A stretch of 64,000 nucleotides of DNA from Zygnema cylindricum (Eukaryota; Streptophyta; Zygnematophyceae; Zygnematales; Zygnemataceae). A program made the translations under genes and the position numbers. The notes beneath the pieces are model-generated. The model was given only the letters and a program-made list of their open reading frames with translations. It did no database searches and was not told the DNA's origin. The stretch is taken from the NCBI GenBank assembly GCA_037447655.1, contig JBBHKE010000485.1, positions 240,331-304,330 on the forward strand. The letters are read 5' to 3'. Shown here in pieces: positions 23,101 through 34,690 of this stretch. Numbering within the stretch: the stretch's first letter is position 1; each line of letters starts with the position of its first letter.

Positions 23101-23783
23101 CCGACCGGTGGTACCCCGAGAGGAAAGAAAAAGGCCCTTGTCACACAGGTACTTGATGCGGAATCCGAGGACGAGGACGATGAGCTCCTTTTGGATGAGG
23201 AGTTGGAGGCGAAAAATGAGGTCGAAATTCCACGAAGGCATAAATGTGCTTACGGTGGATTGAAAGGTGAAGAAGGCTGGATTGTAGATTCAGGTGCCTC
23301 CATGCACATGTGTAAGGATAGACACCTGTTCACTAAGATAAGAAAGATTCTCACCGTAGAGATAGAGTACGGGGATGGGAGGATAGTCACCACTACTCTT
23401 GTAGGATCGGTAGATCTGAAAGTGTTAGTAGAAGGAAAGACATCCATATTAACATTCTTCGATGTATTGTTTATTCCGGAGCTGAACAAAAATCTTATCT
23501 CTACATCAGTATTAGACGATAAGGGTTTTTTCACTAGCACTAAGGAAGGAGTCTTTACTGCTAGTTTTGAGGAGGATGTCTATTTCATTGCTGAGAAAGG
23601 TAGCCATGGGATATTTAGGCTTATCTTAAGTAATGAAAAGAAGAAACTTTATTATGCTGGTGTTCATGATATTATGATGTGGCATAAGAGGCTTGGGCAT
23701 GTGAATCTAGACAAGTTAAGAGAGATGAAAAAGATGGGAGTGGTGGAACGGATTCAGTTCAGTGAAAGTGATGATATAAGTGA
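23101..23783 (+). pseudogene. Copia C1 protease and start of GAG-pre-integrase
   Basis: An open stretch from 23056 contains the catalytic D-S-G-A-S at about 23287-23301, followed by the Y-G-D-G segment and L-F-I-P-E-L-N-K-N-L-I-S, which are normal for copia proteases. W-H-K-R-L-G-H-V-N near 23680-23706 begins the GAG-pre-integrase zinc region. The frame is interrupted at 23783 by a solo LTR; the reading frame matches perfectly across that insertion. Confidence 0.9.
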
Positions 23784-24982
23784 TGTTGGAAATCAAGTAT
23801 TTTCTAGGTCTAGAGATTGCAAAATAAAAAGCAAAATAGTAGATATTGACAGCCTGCCTCTAACTCCTCCTCAAGTCCACACACTTGGCGCAGTCACTGA
23901 AGACTGGAGGAGGAGTTAGCCATGGCTGCCTGTGCTGTCTAGAGGGAGACAGACAGTTTTTTTATAGGGGGTTTTCTCTAAAAGGTAGTTTTGACAGAGC
24001 CAGGATTTGATCCTGGTACCTGACATTTGTCTCAACCGCAATAGCCGGTAGTCTTATCCAGATAGTCTAAATGATATTACATATTACGGGGTATGATGTT
24101 TATTTAGACAGTTACAATAAGACTAATTCATGTAACTAGAACTATATGCATACTGCATAGAAACAGTTGTGTAAAGTACGACGTACGGTACGGATACAAA
24201 ATAAATACCGCGCAGTTTGTTTGACGCCGGAAAGAATACCACGCAGGTATTTATGACGGCCACGATTGAAATCCAAATTTGATCGGACGGCCGCGAAAGA
24301 TGCCGAGATCGCGGCGTACGATTTTGGCGGTTTGCGATCACCACCACATTGAGTGACACGTGGAAACACTACATTGGATTGCTGCATCTCCGGAGATTAC
24401 GGGAACATATCCGGATATGACACGTGTCGACATTTTGGCCATTTCGTACAATGGCCGTACAAAAAGTACACCGGCACCTGTACTTTTTTGTACGACACAG
24501 TAATTTGATTGGTGCCGTACTTCAGTAGATAGAGTTTTAGAGAGGGAATAGGACTTAGAAAATTTTTGGGTAGGCAGCTGCCTCTCCCAAAGAGCACCTT
24601 GTATAAATGGCAAACTTTGGCCAGCCATAACTATCAATTTACTTGACCATTTTCAGTGATTCATTTTGCTGCGGACTCAAGGGAGTCCAAGCTACACATG
24701 GGTGTAGTTGTTAAGAGTTTTTGTCTGCCAAGGTTGCTGTATTTCTAAGGGAAAGTCAAAGTGGGTGAATGTGTCCAAATCTCATATTCTAACTTTGCAT
24801 TCTGTGGTGGAACTGAGCACACAGAAAGTGTTATTTCACAGGGGTGAATCTATATTGGGGTTCTGACTGTCAAGGGGTCAGTCATTTGGTTTTATATCAA
24901 CTTGGAGTCGGCACTATCTAGATTAGCTTCTTTTGAATCTGCATACTCTGAGGGCCAATGGAGGTCTCAGAGTTTCAAGTGA
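23779..24982 (+). mobile_element. Solo LTR S1 in copia C1, TSD AGTGA
   Basis: The LTR occupies 23784-24977 (1194 bp), starting TGTTGGAAATCAAG and ending GAGTTTCA, related to but distinct from the C1 LTRs. AGTGA flanks it exactly on both sides (23779-23783 and 24978-24982). No internal retrotransposon genes remain, so two LTRs probably recombined to one. A tRNA-like segment with an antisense B box lies at 23993-24069. Confidence 0.93.
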
Positions 24983-26060
24983 TTGTAGTGGATGTGCTCA
25001 AGGTAAAGCACACAGATTACCCTTTCCTAAATCAGCCACCTATAACGGAGAAAAAGTTCTAGATCTAGGACACACAAATATTTGGGGACCGGCTAAAGTG
25101 CCCTCACCGGGGGGGAAGAGATTTATGATGACTATAATTGATGATTGGTCTCGGTATTCCCGGGTATATTTTTTAAAAAACAAGTCCGAAGCTGAGGATT
25201 GTTTTAGACAATATGAAGCATGGAGCAAAAAACTCCATGAAACTCCAATCAAGAGAGTAAGGAGTGATAATGGTGGAGAGTATACTTCTAACCAGTTTGA
25301 GGATTTTCTGAGGGAAGATGGGGTTCAACACCAAAAGACAGCTCCACAAAATCCGGAACAGAATAGGGTAGCTGAAAGGTTAAAAAGAACACTAAGTGAT
25401 AGTGCTAGAAGTATGTTGTCAGATAAAAATATAGGAAAAAGGTTTTGGGTAGAAGCAATGAACTGTGCTAATTACCTCAAGAATAGAGTTCTTACTTCAG
25501 CTATAAAAGATCAAACACCTTATGAGAGATGGACAGGCCGGAAACTAGAGATATCTCACTTAAAGGTTTTCGGCAGTCAAGTGTTCAGTCTAGATACTGA
25601 TCGGTCCAATTGGAAGCTAGATCCTAAAGGAAAACCGGGATACTTATTAGGATATGATGAGGATGTTAAAGGATATAGAGTTTATGATTTAAAATGGGAA
25701 GATATAATCCTAGTAAAGCATCTAGTAGTTATGGATGAAGGAAAGTCTGTGGATCCCTTCAAGTATACAAAGTCAGTAAAAATCGGATTTGAGTCAGAAA
25801 ATTCCGATGACTTTGAGCTTCCTAACTATCCACGTTTTAGAGAAGATGACATTCTTGCAGGTACAAGTCAGACCATAAAGAACTCGGCTGTGGAAACTCC
25901 AGTGACAACTCTACTCGAAGCGGAAGACGTGGTGGAAATTGATTCGAAATCAAGGGATAGGGGAGAAGCAGAGTTTATTCGAAAGAATCCACGAGAACCA
26001 TCTATTCTGACCTCAGATTTTGAGAGGGGGAGGAGAAGTAGCAAAAGACTGCAAGAAAAA
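24978..26060 (+). pseudogene. Copia C1 integrase
   Basis: Continues from the zinc region (C-S-G-C-A-Q-G-K) into the core: I-D-D-W-S-R-Y at about 25138, R-S-D-N-G-G-E-Y near 25260 and a V-A-E-R-L segment near 25370 for the glutamate. The 'KVFGSQVFSLD' block near 25565 marks the C-terminal domain. Open from 24933 to 26228, so this is the best-preserved part of the element. Integrates cDNA in intact relatives. Confidence 0.92.
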
Positions 26061-27137
26061 CAGGTTAATAACAAGGTAACTAAACTATCTCATCAAGATG
26101 AACCTCAAACTTATGGAGAGGCGATGACTTGTCCAGAAAAAAACCGGTGGAAGACAGCCATCAATGAGGAGATGGCTTCAATCATGGCAGCCGATACTTG
26201 GGGGCTAGTGGACTTTCCACCTAACTGAAAACCAATCGGTTGTAAGTGGGTTTTCAAATTAAAACTGAACCGAGATAACACAATCGAGCGCTACAAGGCC
26301 AGATTTGTGGCAAAGGGATTTACATAAAAGGAAGGAATTGACTACGAGGAAACCTTTGCCCCGGTGGTCAGATTTCCCTCCGTCCGCATACTTCTCAGTT
26401 TAGCAGCGGCGGAAGACATGGAAGTGCATCAGATGGACATCAAGACAACCTTTTTGCAATGAGAATTGGAAGAGGAGATCTTCATGCGACAACCCGAAGG
26501 GTTTGTGGAGGAAGGAGAGGAGAGTAAGGTATGCTGGCTGATTAAATCTCTTTATGGTTTGATACATGCACCTCGACAATGGAATAAGAAGCTTGATGAG
26601 TTTCTTACCGGTCTGGAATATATTCGGATCAGCTCAGATCACTCAATCTATGTTTTTGAAGATGAGGAAGGTTTTATATTTATTGCAATTTATGTTGATG
26701 ATTTGCTTGTTTTAAGTAAATTAATGGAAAAAATTAACAAACTGAAAACCGATCTTAAGGGGAGATTTGAAATGAAGGATATGGGAGAAGCAAGATATAT
26801 TTTGGGAATTCAAGTAGAGAGAGACTGAAAAAGGAAAATTATAAGACTGACTAAAAAGGAAGCAATAGGGAACATGCTTGAAAAATTTCAAATGGATAAA
26901 GCTAATAGTTGTACAACTCCAATGGAGTTGAAGAAGGGAAGTGAGGGGAGTGAGGAAGAAGGAGTCATAGTCTTAGACAAGGAATTATCTCCTGATGAAC
27001 AGAAGTTTATGCAGACTATTCCTTACAGGCAAGTAGTGGGAAGTCTAATCTATTTTATGAATTGTACCTGGCCGGATTTAGCTGCAGCTGTAGGAGTGCT
27101 GAGTAGAAGTCTAAATGCTCCCACTAAGAAGGATTAG
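26061..27137 (+). pseudogene. Copia C1 reverse transcriptase
   Basis: Begins with the 'EEMASIMAADTW' region. Stops at 26226, 26326, 26459 and 26826 interrupt it, but W-V-F-K-L-K, Q-M-D-I-K-T, S-L-Y-G-L, and the catalytic Y-V-D-D (26691-26702) are all present. Order and motifs are Ty1/copia RVT_2. Inactive through stops rather than loss of the active site. Confidence 0.92.
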
Positions 27138-27704
27138 GAGGTAGCTAAGAGAGTCCTTAGATATTTGGTAGGAACTAGGGATCTATGGTTGCATTTGGGT
27201 GGGGAGAATACTGACATCACTACTTGGAGTGACATCACTACTTGGAGTGATGCCAGTTATGGTGATGCTCCGATGAGGAGATGCACTTCTGGATATGTAT
27301 TATATGTGGGTGATGGGGCTTGCTGTTGGAGTAGCAAACAGCAAAAGGTTATTGCTCAGTCCACCATGGAGGCTGAGTATATGGCCTCTTGCTCTGCTGT
27401 AAAAGAATTGATGTGGGTCAAGTCTTTGCTTGGTGAGCTTGGTCACCTTAAGAGTGGTGTGCAAAAAATATTTTGTGATAATCAAGCAGCAATCGCTATT
27501 TCTTCCAATCCTAAACATCATTTTAAAGCCAAACACATGGACATCAGACTATACTTTGTTAAAGAAAAAGTAGAAAAGAAAATAATCAGTTTAGAGTACA
27601 GACCAGATAGTGAGATGGTAGCAGATATGATGACCAAACCTGTGCCTTCCCCTAAGCTAATTTTTTGCAGGGAGAAGTGTGGTCTGAAATTAAAGATTGA
27701 CTAG
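27138..27704 (+). pseudogene. Copia C1 RNase H with 18-bp duplication
   Basis: Copia RNase H with W-S-D-A-S-Y, W-S-S-K-Q-Q, M-E-A-E-Y and F-C-D-N-Q-A-A blocks, ending K-L-K-I-D at 27704. An exact 18-base tandem duplication (27213-27230 and 27231-27248) inserts six residues (D-I-T-T-W-S) right before the first catalytic aspartate. A TAG near 27136 separates it from the RT. A purine tract (27704-27717) follows and leads to the 3' LTR. Confidence 0.92.
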
Positions 27705-27717
27705 AAAAAAAAGGGAG

Positions 27718-28764
27718 TGTAGAAACTAATGGTTTTAAGTATTTTCTAGGTCTGAAAAGAAATAAAGAAGCCGAGGCAGTCTATCTCTAACTTCTCTCTC
27801 CAACCCTCAAACTTGTCGCAGTCACTGAGAAATTGGAGAAGAAGCTAGAGCCATGGCTACCTAGGCTATCCTGAGGTTTACGGGAAATTTATATTAGTTA
27901 GGGTTTATTTATTTAAAAGGTATGTGCCGGCGACAGGAATTGATCCTTATACCTACCGGCCGGCAGACAGGAAATAGCCGGTAGCCTTAGCCGTTAAGTC
28001 TAGGATTAATGTTACGTAGTATATAGTTTGATAATTATTTAAATATGTATACGTACGATAAATCATTTAACTGTAATGGATTACGAAAAACATAGATCCG
28101 GTAATATATAAAGTACGGATTATAGTACGGACTAGAAAGCAATACCGCGCATTTGTTTCGTAAGTGAAACAAATACCGCGCATGTATTTATTACGGCTAC
28201 GATTAAATCCGAATTTAATCGGACGGCCGCAATTAGCGCCGAGATCACGGAGGAAGATTTCAGCGGTTTGTGGCCATCGCCACATCGGATAACCGTGGCG
28301 AAATTACGTTGGATCGTGGAATCTCCGGAGATTATGGCACCAAATCTGGATATGACATGTGTCGACATTTAGGCCATGTCGTACAATATCCGTACCTAAA
28401 GTACACCGGCAGCTGTACTTTTGCGTGCGAAACTCAATTCTGATTGGTTTCGTACATTAGTAGATAGAGTCTGTGAGAGAGAAAGGACTTAGAAAAATTA
28501 GAAGATAGGACCCTCTCTCCCAAAGAGCTTCTATACAAAAGGTCAACTTTGACCCTCCATAACTTACTGCTCAGGGGAGCAAATTCAGAGATTCTTTTTG
28601 CTATCGACTCAGGGGAGTCTTGCCTTCACAGGGGTGCAGGTGGTTAGGGTCTTTGTCTGCCACGATGGCAGTTATTTTTGCTGGAACACAAAGGGGTCAG
28701 GATTATCCTAGAGGCTTCTTAAAAGCTGTCTACTCTGAGGACTTATGGAGGTCTGAGAGTTTCA
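27718..28764 (+). repeat. 3' LTR of copia C1
   Basis: 1047 bp, same termini as 21102-22148, preceded by AAAAAAAAGGGAG as polypurine tract. Its end CA is followed by the second GTGTT. Confidence 0.95.
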
Positions 28765-28769
28765 GTGTT

Positions 28770-30148
28770 CTCTTTCACAGAGCTTATGTTCCCATGCTGC
28801 GATGCTTGATATCGTTGCTACGCTACCGGCGTAGCGACGTCGGGTCTTCTTGCCCGCGCATCCGCCGGGTTCGTTTTGCTCGGTTTATATTCTATAACAA
28901 GTTCCGGACCAAAGGTTTGCAGAAACGTCATCGAGTGCAATTGTTTCTTGGACAACTTCGGCTGGGTTTGAAGATATTGTAAGGCGTGGTGATCCGTGAT
29001 AATCGTGATCCGTTTCCCTTGAACGTAACACTTCCTAACCTCAAGCGCATTAATGATAGCTATTGTCTCTTTCTCATGGGTGGCCCAGTTCAGCTCTGCT
29101 GCCTTTAGTTTTCGACTGTCGTAAGCGATGGGTAGAAGGCATTTTCCTTGATCTTGCATAAGGATCGCTCTAATAGCCGTATCGCTAGCGTCGGTAATTA
29201 TCGTCCAAGGTAAGTCCGGGTCGGGAACAGCTTACACAGGGGCGGTAACCAACCGCTCCTTTAGCGTGTTAAAGGCTGCCCCTTGTGCCGCTTTCCAATC
29301 ATAAGGCACGTCATTCTTGAGCAATTCCGTGAGCGGTGCAGAGATTTTTGCGAAACCCTCGACAAAACGTCGATAATAGGAGCATAGTCCTAGAAAGCTC
29401 CGTAACTCCGTAATATTCGCCAGCTACGGCCACTCCTTAACTGCCCTTGTCTTGTTTGGATCCACTGCGATTTTGTCCCGGCTCACCACATGGCCTAAAA
29501 ATCAATCTTCTCCTTGAAGAAGTCACATTTACTTCTTTTTGCGTATAACTTATTTTCCCGAAAGACTTGTAGGACCGTCTCTAAGTGCTTCATATGCTCT
29601 TCTTGCGTTCGGTTATACACCAGTGTGTCGTCGAGGAAGACGATTGCAAATGCGTCTAGATGTTGCCGAAAGATGGAATTCATTAAATACATAAAGGTTG
29701 TCGGTGCGTTAGTCAACCCGAACGGCATTACCCGAAACTGGAAATGACCGTATCGAGTTTTGAACGCCGTCTTCTCCACATCTTCCTCGGCAATTCTAAT
29801 ATGGTGGTAGCCGCTCCGCAAGTCTATTTTCGAAAAATATTTGGCACCTCGAAGCCGATCCAACAATTCGTCTATCCTCGGTAGGGGGTACGCAATTTTC
29901 ACCGTTAATTTGCTTAGCGCTCGGTAGTCGATACACATACGAAAACTTCCATCTTTCTTGTTCACAAAGAGAACGGGGGCTCCATACGGTGACTTGCTTG
30001 GTTCGATTGCTCCCGCTTCGACCAACTCCGCGAGTTGCTTTTTCAGTTCGTCCAGCTCGGTGTAGCTCATCTTATACATCCGATTAGCCGGGGGTACCGC
30101 TCCAAGAGCAAGCTCTATCCTATGGTTCGTGTGGTGTCCTATGGTGTC
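28770..30148 (-). pseudogene. Gypsy B reverse transcriptase and RNase H
   Basis: On the minus strand the N-terminal edge (H-R-I-E-L) is at about 30115. RT follows with S-K-S-P-Y-G-A-P-V near 29990, I-D-L-R-S-G-Y near 29820 and F-L-D-D near 29645-29634. Open from 30079 to 29495. After stops near 29495, 29425 and 29230, RNase H resumes at 29159 with T-D-H-H-A-L-Q-Y and the end block N-P-A-D-A. The connection Y-Y-R-R-F-V lies near 29370. The segment ends at the C1 insertion and continues as integrase at 21070. Confidence 0.9.
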
Positions 30149-30289
30149 ACGCCGCTAAATTGCTAAGTTGCTATGCTGCTATGCTGCTATGCTGCGCTGG
30201 TCTGGAATCGCAGCTGCGCTGCTCTGGAATCGCAACTATAGCAGCCTAGCCCTAGCCACTAAGTACCCTAACTCTGTAACCCAGTTACA
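30149..30289 (-). repeat. Gypsy B 5' LTR start fragment
   Basis: 141 bases matching the beginning of the LTR at 17812, with TGTAAC at 30289. It joins abruptly to RT-coding sequence at about 30148, so the remainder of the LTR and the gag-protease region are gone. Confidence 0.85.
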
Positions 30290-30296
30290 TATATAT

Positions 30297-31180
30297 ATAT
30301 TAGTTTATTTACCGTTAGGGGTTTATTTACTTAAAGAATATGTGATGCTCCTAGGATTTGATCCTGGTTATTTCCGGACTGTAAGCAGCCGGTAGCTGGT
30401 AGCCTTATCCGTTAAGTCTAGACCTAGTATTACGCACTATAGGGTTTGATATTTAATTAAACATTAATACGTAGGATAGTTCATTTAACTGAAATAGTTT
30501 ACGAGAGACATAGATCAAGTAATGTAATAGTACGGATTACGGTACGGATAAGAAACGAATACGGCGCATTTATTTCTTTAGCAAAACAAATATCGCGCAT
30601 GTATTTATTATGGCTACGATTAAATTTGAATTTAATTGGATGGCCGGAATTAATTCCGAGATCGCGGAAGAGGATTTCGGTTGTTTTTGATCATCGCCAC
30701 ATTGGATGACATGTGGCGGAATGACATTGGATCACGGCATCTGCGAGGATTAACGGAGCGAATCCGGATATACCACGTGTCGACATTTAGGCCATGTCGT
30801 ACAGTGTCCGTACAGAAAGTACACCGACAACTGTAAATTTGTGTACTGAAGTGTAATCTGATTGGCTCCGTACATCAGTAGATAGAGTCTGTGAGAGAGA
30901 TAGGACTTAGAAAAATTAGGAGATAGGACCCTCTCTCCCAGGGAACTTTTGTACTAAAGGTCAATTTTGACCCTCCATAACTTACTGCTCAGGGGAGCAA
31001 ATTCATAGATTCTTTTTGCTATCGTATGAAGGGATTCTTGTCTTTACAAGGGTGAAGGTGGTCAGAGTCATTGTATGCCAGGGTGGCAATTGTTCTTGCT
31101 GAAACACAGAGGGGTTAGGGTTATCTTAGAGGCTTCTTGGAAGCTGTCCATTCTGAGGACTTATGGAGGTCTCAGAGTTT
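30297..31180 (+). repeat. 5'-truncated copia LTR (C3a)
   Basis: Aligns with the C1 LTR from about its base 175 to its last bases (CTCAGAGTTT at 31180). The missing start abuts the TATATATA flank of gypsy B. It carries the antisense tRNA-like segment at 30341-30424, with box-B match GGATTTGATCC (reverse GGATCAAATCC). Confidence 0.88.
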
Positions 31181-31867
31181 GAAGGTTTTGCCACATCATC
31201 GATGGATTTCGAACTCTGTTGTCGGGATTTTTTTGGTTTGGGAAAGTACAATTGAGATTCGAAGAGGAGGAAAGAGTGTTGAAGCATTGGCTGCTGGAAC
31301 TAACTGGGGGGATAAGGATTCTAAGAAACCTTATGGAAAATTTGGTGGAGGAGGAAAAGGAAACCAATCGGACGAATCACGATCAAGGCCTGCGAAGGGG
31401 CTCTGTCAATTTTGTAAGAAGTCGATACATAATATGGCGGAGTGTACTAAATTGACGGAGTTGGAATTCAAGAAGGGCAGATTAGTAAATCAGCCGCAAG
31501 AAAGAAGATGGCATTTGTGGGAACACATGCATGGGAGAGGATTTCAATGAGGACGATGGAGAACTCCTCCTCAACGAGGAGCTGGAGGTGAAAGGTGAGC
31601 AAGAGATTCCAAAGAGGCAAAAGTGTGCTTTAGGAGGAGTAAGAGGAGCTCTTGAAGAAGGATGGATTATTGATTCAGAAGCCTTTTTGCAAATGTGTAG
31701 AGAAAAACCATTGTTTACGAAAATAAGAAAGATCCCTACTGTAGAGATAGACTATGGGGATGGGAGAATTGTAACAACTAATTTAGTGCGATTTGTGGAT
31801 ATGAGAGTCTTAGTTGATGGAAAGACATCCATAGTCACTTTCTTTGATGTTCTTTTTATTCCACAGT
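31181..31867 (+). pseudogene. Copia C3a gag-protease fragment
   Basis: Gag is joined directly to the LTR, missing the primer site and N-terminal gag. It has I-E-I-R-R-G-G-K, a zinc knuckle C-Q-F-C-K-K (with H-N-M-A-E-C), then after a frame change at about 31530 the protease. The catalytic loop reads D-S-E-A-F instead of D-S-G-A-S, so it is inactive. Ends at L-F-I-P-Q-L, where a rearranged LTR begins. Confidence 0.85.
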
Positions 31868-32700
31868 TGCTACGAATTCAAGGGAGTACGGACTGAACAA
31901 GGGTGCAGTCAAATTGTCAATTTGTTTGCTAAGGTAGTAGTGGTTGTGAAGTGGGTAAGATAAAAAAACAACCAGCGGATAAATTATGAGGTGGCAAAAA
32001 TGCCAATTTATACAGACTCTCAAAGAGAGAAGTTACTACGACCGATGTCTTTTCTGTACGGCCTGTATACGACAAGGCCACTGAGTGGACGCGCGTCAAT
32101 ATTCCACTCGTCTGTATGTTCCCCAAAATTCTTGCGACCAAATGTTATCCCTCCACGTGGCGCCAGGTCATGCCACGTCAAAAAACGCTAAAGTGACCAT
32201 TTCGGGATCTTGGCGCCAACATATGCCTTTGGATTAAATATGACATTAAATGATAGCAGTCGAAACAAATGTCCGATTCATTTGTTTCCTGCGGGATCAC
32301 TTTCGTACAGTATATTATTTAACTCTATGTTCCTCCATTTATAATTTAGTTAATCGGTTTCAAGATCCTAACAGAGTTTTAGTATTTATCAAACCCTATA
32401 TAACTTAACGAACTTTTATTAGAGACTGGTTAGAACTGACGGCTACGCCTCGCTCTGCCGGTTAGAGGTTAGAGACCAGTCGGACTCAACCTTTTGTTGA
32501 GAGTGACTTATGTCACTCTTTAGTCCTACCTATGGAGCTAAGGTAGCATGGCTCAACCACCCTCTCTATCCTTTGTTGACTACAACAATTATGGTGGCTA
32601 GAGAGAGGAGGTGGAGGCAAGCTGTCCGCCCTTTTCTTTTTCCGGTTTAGTGATCTATTTAGACCTAGAAAATACCCTATAAGTCTTCTAATTTTCAACA
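31868..32700 (-). repeat. 3' LTR of C2 with inverted terminal segment
   Basis: 31963-32700 matches 38185-39007 in the same orientation. 31868-31962 matches 38055-38162 in the opposite orientation. The LTR start TGTTGAAAATTAGAAG (minus strand) is at 32700 and is preceded by ATTATGGGGAT as polypurine tract. Confidence 0.8.
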
Positions 32701-33400
32701 ATCCCCATAATTTCTAGTCTAACTTTAACTTTTGTTTTAGTCCACACTTTTCTTTGCAATATTTTAACTTGGGAGAAGGCACTCGTTTGTCATCATATTA
32801 GCCGCCATTTACTCATCACATCTATATACAAGATTCACAATTTAATTCTCAATTTTTTCCCTCACAAAACTGAATCTTATGCTATATGCTTAGCCTTGAA
32901 ATGATGTTTTGGATAAGCTGCGATTGCAATGGCAGCTTGATTATCACAAAACACTTCATGTACTCCCTCATTCTTATACCCCAGGTCTTGCAACAAGGAC
33001 TTGACCCACATAAACTCTTTCACAGCAGAAGAAGAGGCCATGTACTCAGCCTCCATAGTAGATTGAGCAGCCACCTTTTGTTGCTTGCTGCTCCAATAGC
33101 AAACACCTTCCCCCACATACAACACATACCCAGAAGTCCATCTTCTCATAGGTTCATCCCCAATTTTTGGTATCACTCCAAGAAGTGATTTCAATATGCT
33201 CCCCTCCCAAATGCAACCATACCTCTTTCGTTCCCACTAGATATGTCATGATTATTTTGGCTGTCTCCCAGTCTCTCTTCCTAGGATCATTGAGACTCCT
33301 ACTGAGTTCTTCAATTGCTGTTGCTATGTCCAACCTGGCACAGTTCATCAAGTATAGTAGACTTCCTACAACCTGCCTGTAGGGAATAGACTTCATAAAC
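32701..33400 (-). pseudogene. Copia C2 RNase H
   Basis: Minus-strand blocks W-S-D near 33200, R-W-T-S-G-Y-V-L-Y-V, W-S-S-K-Q-Q, M-E-A-E-Y-M and F-C-D-N-Q-A-A between 33160 and 32920. The frame changes at about 33170. The C-terminal end after A-K-H-I-A (32877) is degraded. Confidence 0.88.
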
Positions 33401-34690
33401 TCTCTCTCGTCTGGACTAATTTGATCATCTTAAATTATCACTCCTCCTTTTACACTTCCATCACTTACTTTCTTCAAGTCTATGGGAGTGGTACAACTGT
33501 TTGCCTATTCCATCTGGATTTTTTCAAGCTTGTTACCTATTAGTTCTCTGTGAGTAAGTCTAATGATCTTTTTCCCCCTATCTCTCTCCATTTGAATTCC
33601 CAAAAATATCTTGCCTCTCCTAAATCCTTCATGTTAAATGTGTTTGTAAGATCTTTTTTTAACTTATTGATCTTTTCCAAAGCCTTACTTAACACCAACT
33701 GATCATCCACATAAATTACAATAAAAATCACAACACTCTCATCTTCAAATATATAGATTGAGTGGTCAGGGCTGATCCGGATATATCCCAGACCAGTGAG
33801 AAACTCATCTAGTTTTTTATTCCACTGTCGTGGAGCCTGCTTCAGCCCATATAAGTACTTTATGAGCCTGCATACCTTTCTCTCTTCTCCTTCCTCCACG
33901 AACCCCTCTGGTTTCCTCATGAACATTTCTTCCTCTAAACCACCATTGAGAAATGAGGTCTTTATATCCATCTAGGGTATTTCCATGTCTTCTGCCGCCG
34001 CTAGACTGAGGAGGATCCTTAGTAATAGGAACCGAAAAACTTGAACAAAAGTCTCCTCATAGTCTATCCCCTCCTTTAGGGTGAATTCCTTTGCTACCAA
34101 CCGAGCCTTATATATCTCAATGGTATTATTTGGGTTTAGTTTGAGTTTAAACACCCATTTACAACCAATCGGTGTTCTGTCCGGAGGATAGTCCGCAAGC
34201 TCCCAAGTATTTCCTTCCATGATGCAGGCCATTTCATCATTTATGGCTCTAATCCATCTGTCTTTCTCCGGACTGTTCATTGCCTCCAAGTATGACGAAG
34301 GATCATATGGGCGAGATAGCTTAAATACCTTATGAGCGGCGTGTTTCTCTGGTATCCTTTTGCTGCTCCTTCTCCCTCCCTCAAACTCCAAAGCCGGAAT
34401 AGAGGGAAGTCTTAGATTTCTCGTTACTGTCTCATCGTCTCCCCTATCGATGGAACCCGGTTCTGGTTCCTCCTCTTCTGTCTCCTTGAAGTCCATAGGA
34501 ATATTTGAGGTTTGCGATGGATCTATTGTATCTTGGATCTCTCCCAAATCTGTAATCACTGTTTCACTCATGTCCCTTTCGGGAACGACAGAGTTTAACT
34601 CACTTTCAGACTCAAATCTGATTCTTATCTTCTTGGTATATTTGAAGGGGTCAAATGACTTCCATTCATCCATGATAACTAGGTGTTTGA
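33401..34690 (-). pseudogene. Copia C2 reverse transcriptase
   Basis: Two main blocks, 34673-33972 and 33971-33540. The first includes the integrase-RT linker and W-V-F-K-L-K-L near 34150; a stop falls just before M-D-I-K-T-S at 33971. The catalytic Y-V-D-D is at 33713-33702. Frame loss near 33590 and 33425. Confidence 0.88.

Larger units (their letters stand above)
21097..28769 (+). mobile_element. Ty1/copia element C1 with GTGTT target duplication
   Basis: The element runs 21102-28764; GTGTT precedes it (21097-21101) and follows it (28765-28769) exactly. Both LTRs are 1047 bp, begin TGTAGAAAC and end GAGTTTCA. Internal order is gag, protease, integrase, reverse transcriptase, RNase H, as in Ty1/copia. 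A solo LTR sits inside at 23784-24977. It lies between the RNase H and integrase parts of gypsy B, so it is younger than gypsy B. Scattered stops make the proteins defective. Confidence 0.95.
17292..30289 (-). mobile_element. Ty3/gypsy chromovirus B, split by copia C1 and lacking its 5' part
   Basis: Read on the minus strand from 30289: an LTR start fragment, reverse transcriptase, RNase H, then copia C1 (removed by its GTGTT duplication), integrase, chromodomain, an extra ORF, a polypurine tract and the 3' LTR. The 5' LTR fragment joins directly to the RT segment, so most of the LTR, the leader, gag and protease are missing, probably through a deletion. Coding parts carry stops. The LTR starts TGTAAC and appears to end GTCACA. 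Outer target duplication is not clear (TAACA versus TATAT). Confidence 0.85.
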
